A stretch of DNA of 64,000 nt from Ananas comosus (GCF_001540865.1 NC_033626.1:13546065-13610064); one strand, 5' to 3'; numbered from the stretch's first letter, positions 1-13,014 are shown. Numbers and translations are program-made. Notes: a model not told the origin generated them from the letters alone.

Positions 1-1811
1 ACGATGCAACCCACCAGCGTGCGGCACCACGGGGCCCTTTGAGAAAGCTCTTTCAAAACCAAATACTTTTGCAGTTACAATAAGAATTGGGAAAGAATGT
101 ACGTAAATGTTTTCCATCTAATATGTAGGATTTTAAGTTTGAATTTTAATTGATTCGTATTTTAAATTAAATTGATTTTTTAATAAAATAAACGAAGTGA
201 ATAACATATTAATTTTCTCTTAAAAAAAAAAAAAAGTAATGTGGAATGTTGACCAGGTTTTTGAAATCAGTCACCGTCTAGCACCGACCGAACGTAGCGT
301 CTCCATAGAGTTGGTGGGTTAGCTTTTGACCAATCCAATTCCCATTTCCCGTTCAAAGAGAAATTATTTCTCGCACTAGCTTTGTCGGTTTAATTCACAC
401 ATTGTGCTTAATATTTGATAATTAATTTTCTTAGCCTCCGGGCCAAGTTGCCCCACACTTGTAGCTTAATTTACTAATTTATTGAATGAAGCGGGTAACG
501 TGCTACCTATTTCTTAAAAAAATATTTAATAATTAATTTTTAAAATTAATAACTAATTTTTTAGATGCAATTTAAAATATTTAAAGATTTATGGATAAAA
601 AATAAGTTGAAAATATAAATCAATTAGGATTCGAATTTGAAATCTCGGATATCAATCATCAAATTCTTTACCACTTGCACCAGGGACGGTTGGTAAAAAA
701 ATCGTTAATTTCAAAAGGTATTGTATTGGCAATCGGTAGATTGAAAGTATAGAAGAAGATATTATTTGATCCATAACAAATAAATATTCATAATTTATGT
801 ATTATGACACGTAGATATTTTTCATATCACAAAATGCATATAATAATATAAACTCTAACTTTTTATACTTTTATTATAAAATTTTAGGCGTATAATATAG
901 CTGCAGCAGCAGATCACTAATAAGCGAATCAATTTGTGTGCCGCATTAAAAAAAAAAATCACAGATAATTAAGATAGAGGATTTTTTTTTTTTTTTTACC
1001 GAGAAAATCCATACGGCTCATTTTTAAAACTTCCCAAACTTTTAATAGCGATTTAGGATACGAGTCAATTACACATTTACACCAGTCAATAGTAATAAAA
1101 ACAGCTACTATTTTATTTAATTTGAAATTCTTTATTCTTAATAATGTATTGTCCTCGCGGATGGAAATGAATAAACAAAATAAAAGGCGCTGTTCATCGT
1201 CCCCGTCACGCTTTTCGTGAATTAAAAAAAAGAGAGATTCCCCCCGCCATTAACGGGTTGTATGTTATATCATACTCGGAAAAATAAAAACAGATCCTCT
1301 CCGTCAAAATCCCCACCTACCGCCACTCCCGAGTAATCTCACTCGTCCACAGCTACACATATATTTATCCAACGTGCATTCGCACTACCGGATTTAGAAT
1401 TTATTGCTTGCACCAGGTGCACCTGTTCAACCGTGCACACCCCATCTCTAATATTCATCATATATTTCAAAATTCAAAATTCCACTAATCTCTCGAGTTA
1501 TATTAGGAAAAACTTCAAATACCTCCGTACCAGTTACAAATTATATTTAGAAAAAAAGTTTCCCAAAATCTTCATGTAATGTAACTTAATTTTTCTATTT
1601 TAGGTTACTAACTTATCTTTTAAGGTGCATATATAAATTTCTGTATTTTTTAATTTACAAATAAAAAGGTACTAAAATATCAAATTTTATAAATCATATA
1701 AAAGGTTAATAAATTATGGTATTATTTTTTATTACAAATAACAGCAATGCTATCTGTATAGCTAGAATCTACATGTGTATGTTACATCTTAGACTTCTTA
1801 TGACTATAGAT
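1..1811. other. AT-rich intergenic DNA
   Basis: No coding exon could be supported. The stretch is AT-rich with poly-A/T runs. It contains fragments resembling the tRNA-derived SINE family seen elsewhere in the window: the 3'-end phrase 'aaataaacgaagtg' near 185-200, 'gcgggtaacgtgctacct' near 490, and a reversed body at 611-695. Confidence 0.6.
611..695 (-). mobile_element. tRNA-derived SINE fragment
   Basis: Read on the minus strand this matches the body of the SINE at 61647-61829. It has the 'gcaagtgg(t/c)aaag' A-box-side segment, a 'ttcgaatcc' B-box-like core and the 'tagttgatt' stretch. The 3' tail is not clearly attached. This is a degenerate partial copy. Confidence 0.5.
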
Positions 1812-2625
1812 TCAACAAAGGGCGTGTTTAATTCAAAATGAGAAATAAAATTGAAATAAAAATCGGAATGAATAAGAATCGAAAAAGAAATAATACAACC
1901 TCCCGGTATATTTGGTTCAGAATAACAATCGGAATTAGTATGGTTGATTTGTACTTTTAATATTTAAGAAAATTTAATTATCAAAAAATAATTAAAATAA
2001 AATTAAAATATAAAATATAAAAAAAATAATTGAAAATTGAGATTGCACCTCAAAATATAAAATTAAATTTATAATTTAAATTCAAACTAAAAGTTAAATA
2101 TCAAAACTTTACATCAAAATATTGAAATGATAAGCCAAAATTTTAAATGTAAATTTAAAAAAATTTAAAATTTAAAATTGAGTAGACAACTCAATATATA
2201 AAACTAATTTTTGATTTGATTGAAATTCAAATTTATGATTAAATTTAAATTTATAGATCAAATTCATAATGCTTGATTGAATTTATATTTTAATTTAATT
2301 TCCAAATCAAAATCTAGAATTAAAAATTTAATTTATAAATTTAAATATATATTTTAATTAAAAACTAAAGTCAAAAAATTTAATTTAATTTTTAATAAAA
2401 AATATAAAATATAACTGAGATATTTTTGTAAAGTGCATTTTTTTTGTCTGATTTCAACTTTCAATCTAGCCTAGAAGGATTAGAAAAATAGGTTGTTAGA
2501 AAATTTCTATTCAGTCTAAAATCGGAATCGGAATGAAACTCCCGCATACTAAATTTTTATAAATGGATTCATCAATTTTGATTCTGATTTCGATATGAAA
2601 ATAGGGCAAACCAAGCACATCTTGA
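1812..2625. mobile_element. possible AT-rich MITE-like element
   Basis: The left end reads 'agggcgtgtttaattc'. Read in reverse, the right end gives 'gatgtgcttggtttgccc', so the two ends form weak imperfect inverted repeats around an AT-rich, stop-filled interior. The element at 21598-21990 has similar ends. No coding capacity and no clear target duplication, so the call rests on end similarity only. Confidence 0.35.
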
Positions 2626-2704
2626 TAGTTTTTTTATTTTTTCCAAATTTAAGATATAAGGGTATAAGATTTATACCTATATATGTATATATGGCATGCA
2701 AGTA

Positions 2705-2705
<1 letters not shown>

Positions 2706-2730
<25 letters not shown>
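2706..2730. repeat. (TA)n microsatellite
   Basis: Uninterrupted TA dinucleotide run immediately left of the foldback element at 2741-3271. Confidence 0.9.
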
Positions 2731-2740
<10 letters not shown>

Positions 2741-3271
2741 GTTGAGCTATAATACTATCGATAGCAAACGGATTCCGTTGGCATCAGTTGTTTTCGATGA
2801 TGAAGCCTCCCAAATCGACGATCGCACCGTTGAACTTGATCTATATCACTTGAAGTGTTTAGAAATCAATTCAAATCTTTTCGACATATTTGCCTAATGA
2901 TCAAGGGTTTTAAAATTATATTTTAATGTGTCGATATGAGGCGTTTTCTCGTTCAAACGGCATAAAGATATCCAAATCAATTGAATTTTTGTTAAAAAAT
3001 TCTTTAAACTATTAAAACAAGATCTATACTCTTGATATTGATTACAAGACTCCTATCATCATTTTTTAAAGAATATTTATTTTAGTTGTTCATTTTTGTG
3101 TCCCTCGATAGATAAGTAGAATAATATCGAAAATGTATAAAATTGATTTCTAAACACTTCAAGTGGTATAGATCAATGTTTAATGGTGCCGATCATCGAT
3201 TTAGAGGCTTCATCATCAAAAACAAATGGTGTGCAAGGAGTCCTTGCTATCGATAGTATTCTAGCTCAATT
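2741..3271. mobile_element. foldback MITE with long inverted arms
   Basis: The left terminus is 'ttgagctataatactatcga'; the right terminus read in reverse is 'ttgagctagaatactatcga'. Pairing continues inward past 'gatgatgaagcctc' on the left and its reverse complement on the right, giving arms of roughly 120-150 bases with mismatches. There is no coding content. Both sides are TA repeats, consistent with insertion into TA-rich DNA, although this hides any target duplication. The same terminal phrase (ttgagct.gaatactaataatag) occurs in the MITE cluster near 25.5 kb. Confidence 0.7.
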
Positions 3272-3289
3272 ATATACTATATATATAAA

Positions 3290-3295
<6 letters not shown>

Positions 3296-3333
<38 letters not shown>
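3296..3333. repeat. (TA)n microsatellite
   Basis: A perfect TA run of about 38 bases to the right of the foldback element. Confidence 0.9.
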
Positions 3334-3337
<4 letters not shown>

Positions 3338-3864
3338 AAGTATGGTATAATCATAATTTTTTCTGATATTTTTATAAATTAGAATAGAATTTTTTAGTTG
3401 TTGAATTAAGACATTGGAGTTTTTTTTATTTTTGTTTTGCTTTATATTTTTATTTTTGAGGGTGTTACGAATGCACCAATAGATTCTCCTTCTAGAAAAT
3501 CTTTTTAATTCTCTGCACCGATGACCCCGTCCCATAGGAAATTTATTTCATATTTAATTGCACTTATTGTGTTCGCCGGGTCCTTACAACTCAAATCTAA
3601 CAAAATTTAAAAACTTATATTTTTGAAATAATTTACACATAAAATTTTTTAAATTTAGCTGTTGTCCAATTCAAGTGATTGTAGCTTTAATATTTTTTAA
3701 GCACCCCTGGCGTATAGACCGGGGTGTATGTAAAACTTTTTCGTCGTAAAAAGCGACATGGCCGTAATTGTAGACCATAGATAAGGTCTAGGAAGACGAA
3801 ACAATCAGTGTATGAGAGAGATAGTAGAGAGAGATAGAGCGAGAGACCTCGTACGGGGTTGTCC

Positions 3865-5402
3865 ATGGCGGAGAGTGCCCATGGGGACGAAGCCCCTCAC
3901 ATCCTCGTCGTGCCCTACCCGGCGCAGGGGCACATGCTCCCCCTCCTCGACCTCGCCCACCTCCTCTCCCTCCGCGGCGGGGGCATCGCCATTACCGTCG
4001 CCGTCACCTCGGGGAACCTCCCCCTCCTCGCCCCTCTCCTCTCCAAGTCCCCCTCCATCCAACCCCTCTCCCTCCCCTTCTCCCACCCCTCCCTTCCCCC
4101 GGGCCTCGAGAACACCAAGGACCTTCCCCCCAGCTACTTCCGCGCCCTCATGCTCGCCCTCTCCTCCCTCCACGGCCCACTCCTCTCCTGGGCCCGGGCC
4201 CACCCCCGGCCCATCTCCGCCATCGTCTCCGACATCTTCGTGGGCTGGACCCAGCCCCTCGCCGCCGAGCTCGGCGTTCCCCGCCTCGTCTTCTCCCCCT
4301 CCGGCGTCCTCGGCACCGCCGCCTCCCACTCCCTCTTCGTCCGAATGCCCCGGAGGCCCCCCCGCCCCAACGACGACGACGACGACGACGACTACCCAGT
4401 CGCGTTCCCCTCCCTACCCAACTCCCCGGTCTACCCCTGGAGGAAGCTCTCCTGGCTGTTCAGGACCTACGTCGAGGGCGACCCAGCTTCGGAATTCGTG
4501 CGGCGGAACTTCCTGTGGAACCTCGAGGGCTACGGCTTCGTCGTCAACTCGTTCGAGGGGCTCGAACGCGCGTACTTGGAGCGGCCTCTGGAGGACCTGG
4601 CCACGAAGCGCGTGTGGGCTGTGGGCCCCGTGGCGCCCACGGCCCAGGGAGGGGAGCGCGGCGGGGCGCCGACGGTGTCGCCGGCGGAGGCGGGGGCGTG
4701 GCTCGACGGCTTCCCGGAGGGCTCGGTGGTGTACGTGTGCTTCGGGAGCCAGGCGGCGCTCGCCCCGCCCCAGGCTGCCGCGGTGGCCGCCGCGCTGGAG
4801 CGGAGCGGCGCGGCGTTCGTGTGGGCCGTGCGCGGGGGCACGGCCGTGCCGGAGGGGTTCGAGGAGACGGTGAAATGGAGGGGAAAGGTTGCGTCAAATT
4901 TAATACTAATAATAATATAATAATAGTAAAAGATATTAAAATGTTCTCTCTCTTTAAGCTAATAATAATTAGCTTAATTTTTTTACAGGTAATTAGGGGG
5001 TGGGCCCCACAGGTGGAGATACTGGGACACGCCGCGGTGGGGTGGTTCCTGACGCACTGCGGGTGGAACTCGGTGCTGGAGGCGGCGGCGGCGGGGGTGG
5101 CGATGCTGACGTGGCCGATGAGCGCCGACCAGCACGTCAACGCGCGGCTGCTGGTTGAGGAGGCGCGGGTGGCGGTGCCGGCTTGCGACGGCGGGGGCGC
5201 CGTCCCTGAGCCTGAGGAATTGGCGCGGATCGTCGCGGAGGCGGTCAGCGGGGAGAGGGGGAGAACGGTTAGGGAGCGGGCGAAGGAGCTCGGGACGAAG
5301 GCCGCGGAGGCGGTAAGGGAGGGGGGAAGCTCATACAGGCACTTGGAAGGGCTCATACACGAGCTCTACAAGTTGAAGAGCTGTACAAGTGCAAAGCGGT
5401 AA
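3865..5402 (+). CDS. UDP-glycosyltransferase, UGT89-like (2 exons)
   Basis: Family-1 UDP-glycosyltransferase, a cytosolic enzyme moving a sugar, probably glucose, from a UDP-sugar to a small plant metabolite; the acceptor cannot be read from sequence. Exons are 3865-4887 and 4989-5402, giving 478 residues, the usual length. The 101-base intron is AT-rich, GT-AG and phase 0. The N-terminal VPYPAQGH segment carries the expected catalytic His23. The PSPG box runs from Trp346 to Gln389: it starts WAPQV, contains THCGWNS and ends in Gln, the residue typical of UDP-glucose users. VPYPAQGHMLPLLDL and FVGWTQ-type motifs recall UGT89. The start is the ATG at 3865 (context ccATGg); the frame opens slightly earlier only at a TTG. 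A run of eight Asp near residue 170 is a (GAC)n expansion. Codons are overwhelmingly G/C-ending. Confidence 0.93.
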
Positions 5403-6848
5403 GTTTGGACGTAATTTGGCGTACCAACAAAATACTCCGATAATAAGATCTATGTTTAGATTATTCATGCTGCTGAGCACAACATAATGCAAAAAAACGA
5501 GTAAATAATCTCTAAGTATGTCTGTTTTGTTTCGCTTGAATCCTCGGTCCAAAAAATTTCTCACTGCTGTTGCTAGCCTCGTTTTTAAAAAAAATTAATT
5601 GAGACAGATAATCAACATGTTAGCTATGTTCGCGTGAAGTTTCTAATTGTATACTGAGAAATGCTATATGTGTACGTTAAAATTTGGATGTAAGTTTTAT
5701 ATCCAATTAGACAATTTTTTTAGCACCTTTTATAGAATAGTAGAGATATGATAAAACTAATATTTTTGTAAAAAAAAAAAATCCTCCAAAAGAAAGTTGG
5801 ATTTGTACCCACTTTCGACGTATCTCATATATGAGCCAAGAGAGAGGCTATAACACTTGTGAATTAATTTCAAGACAAATATGCACAGTAAATTAGTTAG
5901 AAATGTTCTCGTGATAATTGATTGCGTTTCCGAATCTAGTGAACGTTTTAGATTTACCGTTAGTATGGTAGAAATTGATTGTGTTTCTACATACCAAAAA
6001 AAAAAAAATCACCTCTAGGCCAAATTCAGAGATTGTAAAAATTAAACCATTTGATTGCATTCACAATACTAAATAATTTCATATTGAAATTTATGTTTTA
6101 TTAATATTATTTATGCAACAAAGAATAGCCATTTTAGTGCGGTTGATTTTATGGCACTTATTATTTTGGGATATATAAATTTGTTTCTCTTCCAAAATTA
6201 CAATATTTTTTTTAAGTAGAACTTAGAAACTTTAGATTGAACTAAATTTAGATTTTTTCAAGACCTCTTAGATTGAAAAAGCAAAAGTTGATTTTTAGCA
6301 GTTATGGTGCACCAAGTTGCTCTTTAAGCATTTTGTTTTTTGTTTTTTGTTTTTTTTGACAAAAATAGGCACCAGTTGAGCAAAAAAGTATAGAACAGAG
6401 GAAGTAGTTAATTAGTTTGTACAATGAATCATCTTGTATAACCATAGCATTATGATTAGCACCATTCAAAGTATAATTTTAGTAAATTAGATTTGTAGAC
6501 GAGTCGTTCATTTTAGAACTAATTTAATTTGGTTACTTGGTTTTATTAATTAGTTTTTTTTTCTATTTTAGTCCTCGTTTGACCCACATGAAAATTAATT
6601 AGAATAATTTTGAATAGAGCATCTTTTGGTGCTATAGAAATTCCCAAATCGGATCTCAAATCTATCTATTTGCATTGTACACGTTTGAATAGATTTTCTA
6701 ACAACGGATCTATTAAAGGAGCATCTTTTATTTAAATTTTAGACTTAGTTATATTAAAAATTTTATCAAATATAATAACTGTATTTGTTATTAACCATCA
6801 ATTTCTCTAGCCTTATTTGACAATATAATTTGTCACGCCTCGAGTCTC
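5403..6848. other. intergenic, no gene seen
   Basis: 3' flank of the glycosyltransferase followed by AT-rich DNA with homopolymer runs. No exon-like GC-rich block, conserved protein motif or RNA gene was recognised. Confidence 0.6.
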
Positions 6849-7269
6849 AGTGGAAGCCTATCGGATGCGTACACTAAGCATCTCCGGTGCACACAAGACA
6901 GTCTACAACAATAAGGAAAAAAAAATATTCCTAACATGGCTATCAGAGCAAGAACATAAGTCTACTATAAGTCTAGAACAACAACATTCAAAAGATATAC
7001 AATAATATATACAACTGGAAAAGAAGAAAACTAGTAAATCTCTAAACAAATATATAGTACATGTAATTAAAATTGCCAATAACTTAGCCATGTTAGGAAT
7101 ATTTTTTTTTCCTTATTGTTGTAGACTGTCTTGTGTGCACCGGAGATGCTTAGTGTACGCATCCGATAGGCTTCCACTGNATAATATATACAACTGGAAA
7201 AGAAGAAAACTAGTAAATCTCTAAACAAATATATAGTACATGTAATTAAAATTGCCAATAACTTAGCCA
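6849..7269. repeat. inverted plus direct duplication around an N (likely assembly artefact)
   Basis: About 95 bases at 6849-6944 reappear reversed at 7084-7179. Then comes a single N at 7180, after which 7181-7269 repeats 7002-7090 directly, essentially base for base. A hairpin ending in an N and followed by a verbatim repeat is the pattern of a mis-joined contig end, not of a normal transposon. Confidence 0.75.
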
Positions 7270-8411
7270 AATTTCTAATACTTAAAATTATTTTTATTTT
7301 GAAAAAAATAGAAGTTGAAGTGTCATAATCAAAAATTTCAAAAAGGATCTATATTAAGCGGTGTACAATTGCATTCAAATCAGTTTCTGAAGGGGTCTAA
7401 GCAAGATTGCACCATGGCAGGCCAACAACCTTTTTGACAAAGTGAGATGAACTACAACAACTACATAATTTCTTTCCTTTTATTACGAGATGATTAATAA
7501 AGTTGTATTATTTAAGTGTTTGCTAAAGCAGATTCTAGTTTTTAATGGCCACATTCTAATCGTCATCTATTTAAATACTAGTCATTTTCATTAGGTAACA
7601 ATATGCCACAACCAAATCTTGGATTTAAATGCTTAAATAGTTTGACATCATTGAAAAAACACCGAAGCAATATTGTCCTTTCCCTGCGGGTAAAATGGGT
7701 GACCACACACCTAACTCACTGGTTGTTGTGAGAGACCCTTGAGTGGTGATTTTTGATAAATTTGATGCTTCTGATAAGAACTTTAGCTGACTAAATGTAT
7801 CGTGCTTCTTTCAACAATTAATTTCACATAATTAATAAAGTTGTTAATTTTAACTAAATTCCATCTCATGTAATAGTAATAGCTTAAATACATTATAGCT
7901 CATCAATTCAATCTCCAATATTTACTTTCCTTTGTTATAACCACAACCAGATTTTGTGTTACTTTTTTTTTCGATTATGTTCTTTCATTTAATGTGACGA
8001 CGAGGGCTTCTAATATTCTATTTTTTTCTCATTTAATTCAATTATATATAATTCGCACCATGCAGTTTATAATTCAACAAAGTTATTCAATGTTAATAAC
8101 ATGATTTTCTTCTTTTTCCACGATCCTTTTGGGCAAGTTACATACTTTTCTCGCACTGATTCCATGTATATAAGCTGATACTGTAGATTTTGGTCTCTGT
8201 TCTTTATCTATAGATTTTGGGCCTAGGCCCAATAAATTCGAGTTGGGTCCGATCCAACCGAGCGTTTCGGTGGCAATAATCACTTTAGATTGGGATCAGA
8301 CCCAAATAGGCTCGATCACATATTCCCATTCCAGTGATAAAATTGGGTGTTCCAAGTAAAAACAAACCCGACCAAATTGGCAACCACCCAATCCGACGCA
8401 TACCGGCGAAG
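7270..8411. other. intergenic and upstream region of the RING/PHD gene
   Basis: AT-rich, no gene seen until GC content rises from about 8390. The 5' leader of the following gene probably lies in 8330-8411. The reading frame is open upstream from a GTG at 8334, but the first in-frame ATG is at 8412. Confidence 0.5.
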
Positions 8412-11319
8412 ATGGTCGGCGAATTAGGGCACGAGCTCCGCGCCTCCCCGGCGAAGCGCCCCAAAACCCTAGATACGCCGCACGGATGCAGCGCCAAGGG
8501 CAAGGAGAAGATGGAGGAGCCCGATCCGGATGCGGTGGAGGAGTCGTCCTCCGCCGCCTCCGCCGCCGCGCCCGGCGATCTCTATCCCGCAGCGGCGGAG
8601 GCGGCCGCGGAGGAGGAGGAGGAGGAGGAGTGCGGCATCTGCCTCAGCGGCGGTGGGCGCTCGATCCGCGGTCGCGTGGATAGCTGCGACCATTACTTTT
8701 GCTTCGTTTGCATCATGGAGTGGGCGAAGATCGAGTCCCGGTGCCCCCTCTGCAAGCGCCGCTTCCAATCAATCCGTAGACCCCCGATGCCCGGGGTCTT
8801 CCCTTCGGAGCGCGTCGTCGACGTCGCCGTTCGCGATCAGGTGAGATCCTAGCTCTTTGATCACTTTCTAGTGTTTTGGCTTCATATGATTACGCCTTTC
8901 TCTTACTAGGGAAATATTCGTCAGTTTAAGTTTGCTGATGATGTGTATGAATATGCAATCAATGTGAACTCCCCTGTTTCTTAAAAAATCCATGGATATT
9001 AGCTGAACTTGCGAATTGTTACCATTCTCGCATTTGTTCTAATACGGAGGAAACAAATCTATCAAATGGTTCACACCTAGAATTGACATATTTTAACATG
9101 TATGACTCGAATGCAGCGCGGATCACTGTGCTGTGGAACTTGTTGAGCTCTTGTCACTTTGAAGATGTTCTATTATGTGATGATCTGATCTAGAGATTCA
9201 TATATTGAGGTGATACCAGTGTATTTACTGATTTGTCGTTTTTTGTTGGACTCCTTTATTCACACTTGTGCTCTTAAACTCTATCTTGCTTTAGTTTCTA
9301 TATTTGCATTCCAGAAGGCCAATGTACTTATTGCATGCTCCTTGGAAATTCTGATAGTCCTACTATTAACCTACTATCCTAATAATCCAGCTTTAAGTAA
9401 CAAAATGGGCTATCACACAGGTTTACCATCCACTCGGTAATGAAAGTACAAGACTTGCCGACCCTTATGCAAATACAAGTTGCAGTCTATGCCACTCTTC
9501 TTCTGATGAAGAACTCTTGCTCCTCTGTGACCTATGTGATTCGGCCGCTCACACTTACTGTGTTGGTCTGGGTGCAACTGTACCTGAAGGTGACTGGTAC
9601 TGTCCCGACTGTGCTGTTTCTAGGAACGAGCACTCAAAAAACCAATTTGATGATGAATCTTACAACCGAGAAAAAGAATCCACTTGTCAAATCAGGGCGT
9701 ATGTTCCATCTATTTCTATTTTTGATATTGTAGCTGATGAAGACACTTCTGATTCATCAAGCAGATACACAGGTAGGCAAATCCTTGAAACTCAGAGGTA
9801 TGATAGGGAATCACCATCTAAAAGTACTTCTCAGATAAATAAAGTTGAGATAGGGGCTAGAACCCTGCAAAATTGTCGCAATTTGCATGAGCGTATACGA
9901 ACACTACGTGAGAACTGGAATGCCCTACGTGAAGGCTCATTAGAGTTCTCGTCAAATTTCATCGATAGTTCCATTGTTTCTGAAAGAGGAAAAGTTAGTG
10001 GCAGAACCACGGCTGGTGTTATTAAACAACAGGACTCCTTGTTGGCTATTGATGAGGAAGTGATAAATTCTGGTGTTTCTAGCAAGAAAGCCAAATGTGC
10101 TGGGTCTCGAGATGTTAACAAAGCATGGAAAATGATGGAAATTGCAAAATCCATCAATGGAAAAAAGTTACCTACTAAATCTGATAACCATCTGAGCTCC
10201 TCTAGTACTAAAAGTTTCTTCAGGGAAGCGGAGATCTGCTCTGGTTCATCTCTTGTGGAGAGTAAAACTGCAAATAATTTGGTTGTTAAGATGGGAAGAT
10301 CCAGGAATAATGGTTCCTCTCTTGAATTGGTTCACCAGAAATATGAGCACTATGATCATGGTAAGCAAACATGGGATATGCATGCAACAAACGAAGCACA
10401 CTACTTTAATTTTTCACCCACAAAAGCTCATCTATCACTTTATACTGAAGAATCTTCTCTAATGAGGGATAAGTTCTCCTTCTGTGACTTGGAATCTTAC
10501 AGCCAAAAAAAGGTGAACGATACAACTTTTCATGATAGTTCTATTGGTTGCTCTAGAAACAATAATGCTACGGGAGATGTTGGACCACTTGATAAGCTGG
10601 AAAATCATATTCTGGCCAAAGATCGACCAGTGGGCAATGCGAAGCTTGAGGCGAGAACCCGTATTGATGATAGATTGCCGAGAAAAGTTGGTTCCACCAT
10701 GAATGACACTGCTAAGGGTGAGATCCAGTCACTGGTAAAACTCAACTTGAAGTTGCTCAACAAAGATAAGCGATTAGGTAGGCTTTCATGCTGTTTTCAA
10801 TGCAATAATTTCAATTTCCATGTTACTATGCCTACTCTTTTTTCCCCCCCGTTGTCATCTAAGCTTTCAAGCTTATTATAGCTGACTGCATATAAGATCT
10901 GGTTATTAACCACTAGTGCAGTAATATTTCTTCTCGTTCATATCTAGATCGTGGAAGTTTATCTCGGAATAAGATGATTTAATAGTTGTTCTTATTTTTT
11001 TTGAAAGATGATTATTTTATTTTTTAGAAGTTCTCTGAAGATAATGTTGCATTATGCAGGTGCGGACAGTTTTAGGGAAGTTGCTAGGATTGCAACTCAC
11101 ACCATCCTAGCTGCATGCGGACTGGAACATTCAAGATCAAGCGCTCGCCCGTTCTCCAGATCGGTATGCAAGCACAGCGAAAAAGTTAAGCAGCTTCGTA
11201 AGTGTAATTTGATGCCTAGTTCTTGTAGAGAATGCTTTTACACCTTTGTACAAGAGGTGGTGAAATCTGTATTATCAGAAAATTGCTTGGATCGAACAAA
11301 TGCAGATCGACTTTATTGA
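8412..11319 (+). CDS. RING plus PHD finger protein (3 exons)
   Basis: Exons 8412-8840, 9421-10777 and 11060-11319 join in phases 0 and 1 to give 681 residues. A Glu-rich segment precedes a C3HC4 RING finger (C74, C77, C92, H94, C97, C100, C111, C114), which in known families recruits E2 ubiquitin enzymes. Exon 2 opens with a C4HC3 PHD finger (C164, C167, C179, C182, H187, C190, C204, C207, with Trp202), a fold that commonly reads histone H3 tails. The rest is Ser/Asn/Lys-rich without a recognised domain, ending in a conserved-looking stretch in exon 3 (ADSFREVARIATHTILAACG). The order resembles plant proteins annotated 'PHD and RING finger domain-containing' (Arabidopsis At4g10940 type). A nuclear ubiquitin ligase acting on chromatin is inference. 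Splice sites are all GT-AG. Confidence 0.9.
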
Positions 11320-12881
11320 ATTTTCTTATTTCAATGTATATCAATTTATATGCTGTAAATTCTTTGTGCATGGAACATGCCTTATTGTTGTACAATAATT
11401 CCTCCTTTTAGCAGTTCCCCCCTCTAAATGTTGTCAATATTGATGGAAGATGAAACATCCTGATATTCTGAAAAGAAAACTGTTACAAGCTCCCCAGAAT
11501 GCTGTCCTTACTGTCATTTTCTGGAATCCATCATTAGCAGGATTGTAATTTGTAATGGTCAGTCTTTGGTGTCAATTATTGTGATGTTGATTATGTGGTA
11601 TTCTAATTATTTGGCAAGTAGATAGCAACACTGCAAACATACTGTATCGGGAATTTGAGCTGCATGAAGATTTTTGCATTGCAGTTCCGCAGAAAGATGA
11701 ACCAACCATTTGCTGAACAAAAGGCTTTGTTAAGGATAAGAATGTATCCCATGTCTGGTTTGATGACATTCTGCACATATCCAGGCTTATAAAAATGAAT
11801 AGAGTGGACACTTGCATACAGCCAATAATATCTGGTTTAATGATCAGTTAGTTTAGGACTTTAGTTGCTAAACCTAACTCACTCAAAGACTTGCTTGTTC
11901 CTAGATTCTGAAATTAATGGCTGGTTACTTTCCCTTCTAGCAATACCTATGGGTTAGCCGAGGACCAGAGGAGCAACTTTCATATTTTACAATTATAAAA
12001 GTACTTGATAATTAATAATTGGATAACCACAAGAAATTTAAAAACAATAGTAAAAAAAAGAAAAAAAGCAGCACTAGGCACTCATCTAGTTTGGTGAGCT
12101 ACCTTTGGCTTAAACATGGATTAAGCAGAATCAATTTAACTTAAGATAAATTAGGCTAGTGGGATAGGAATGAAATTATAATACTCATCTCCCCATCAGC
12201 TACTAAAAAAAAAAAAAAAAAAAAAAAAAACATCACTAATTGATTGAGCTTGAACTTCGACTACTGGCTGGTGACAAATTTTTTTAACCATCTAGTGCAG
12301 CAGCAGGCTTTTATATGATATTAATTTGTCATTTAATATTGTCAATCATTCTTATGTGGCACTTTAAATTGCATATACAAACAGATAAAAATCTGTTTTA
12401 TTATGCGTGTCAGTAAATTGACAATCTATAAAAACAATCGCAGTATAGTATTATTATTATCAGAATGTTATGTTATGTTATGAAGACTTTTTATTTTTCT
12501 CGTGGAATAAAAGTCCATGGGGCAGACAGGGAAGGCACAAGTCAGACAAGCTGCGAGGAATGGACGGACTCCCCAGAGGCACGGCTGCCGGCGGCTGCGG
12601 GTCAAGGAATACCCTGGAATAATCCCAACCCATTTGTTCTTCTTTAATATTCCACGAAATATCCTTTTTATACTTATATTTATATAATCTCATAATAAAG
12701 AATTTTTGCTGATATTACGACTATAAACTATATTCGCCCCACTCATTACCCGCTGCATTATTATTCCACCAGAAAAAAAGTTTTTACATAGCGAAGAAAA
12801 AGAGAAAAATAAAAAATAAAAAAGGAAAACCGTGTAAAATCCACAAAGCTTTATGTGGGATTATTATTATTATTATTATTA

Positions 12882-12916
<35 letters not shown>

Positions 12917-13014
12917 TGTAGTTTCGTAGACTTGGTCTTTGACTTTGTATATGCAGAGCCGAGTCCACGCGTCGTCTCTCCTTTGGGTGAACTACACTGG
13001 AGGGAATCGACCAA
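11320..13014. other. intergenic, with simple repeats
   Basis: 3' flank of the RING/PHD gene, then AT-rich DNA. Visible items: a 24-base poly-A at about 12207-12230, an (ATT)n run near 12860-12881 and a (CT)n run at 12888-12912. The CT tract lies in the likely promoter or leader of the kinase gene. No gene was supported. Confidence 0.6.
12888..12912. repeat. (CT)n microsatellite
   Basis: Perfect CT repeat directly after an (ATT)n run, about 180 bases before the putative 5' UTR splice donor of the kinase gene. CT-rich tracts are common in plant leaders and core promoters. Confidence 0.9.

Noticed and set aside
3293..3535. 80-codon minus ORF ending in a Tyr-Ile repeat
   Set aside because: Its end is a translated TA microsatellite and the rest has no motif; composition artefact.
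4544..5356. Long antisense ORF over the glycosyltransferase
   Set aside because: It crosses the intron and is rich in Pro, Ala, Arg and Ser, as expected opposite GC-rich codons; no motif.
9440..9733. Plus ORF overlapping the PHD exon
   Set aside because: It is a shifted frame of the exon that encodes the PHD cysteines.
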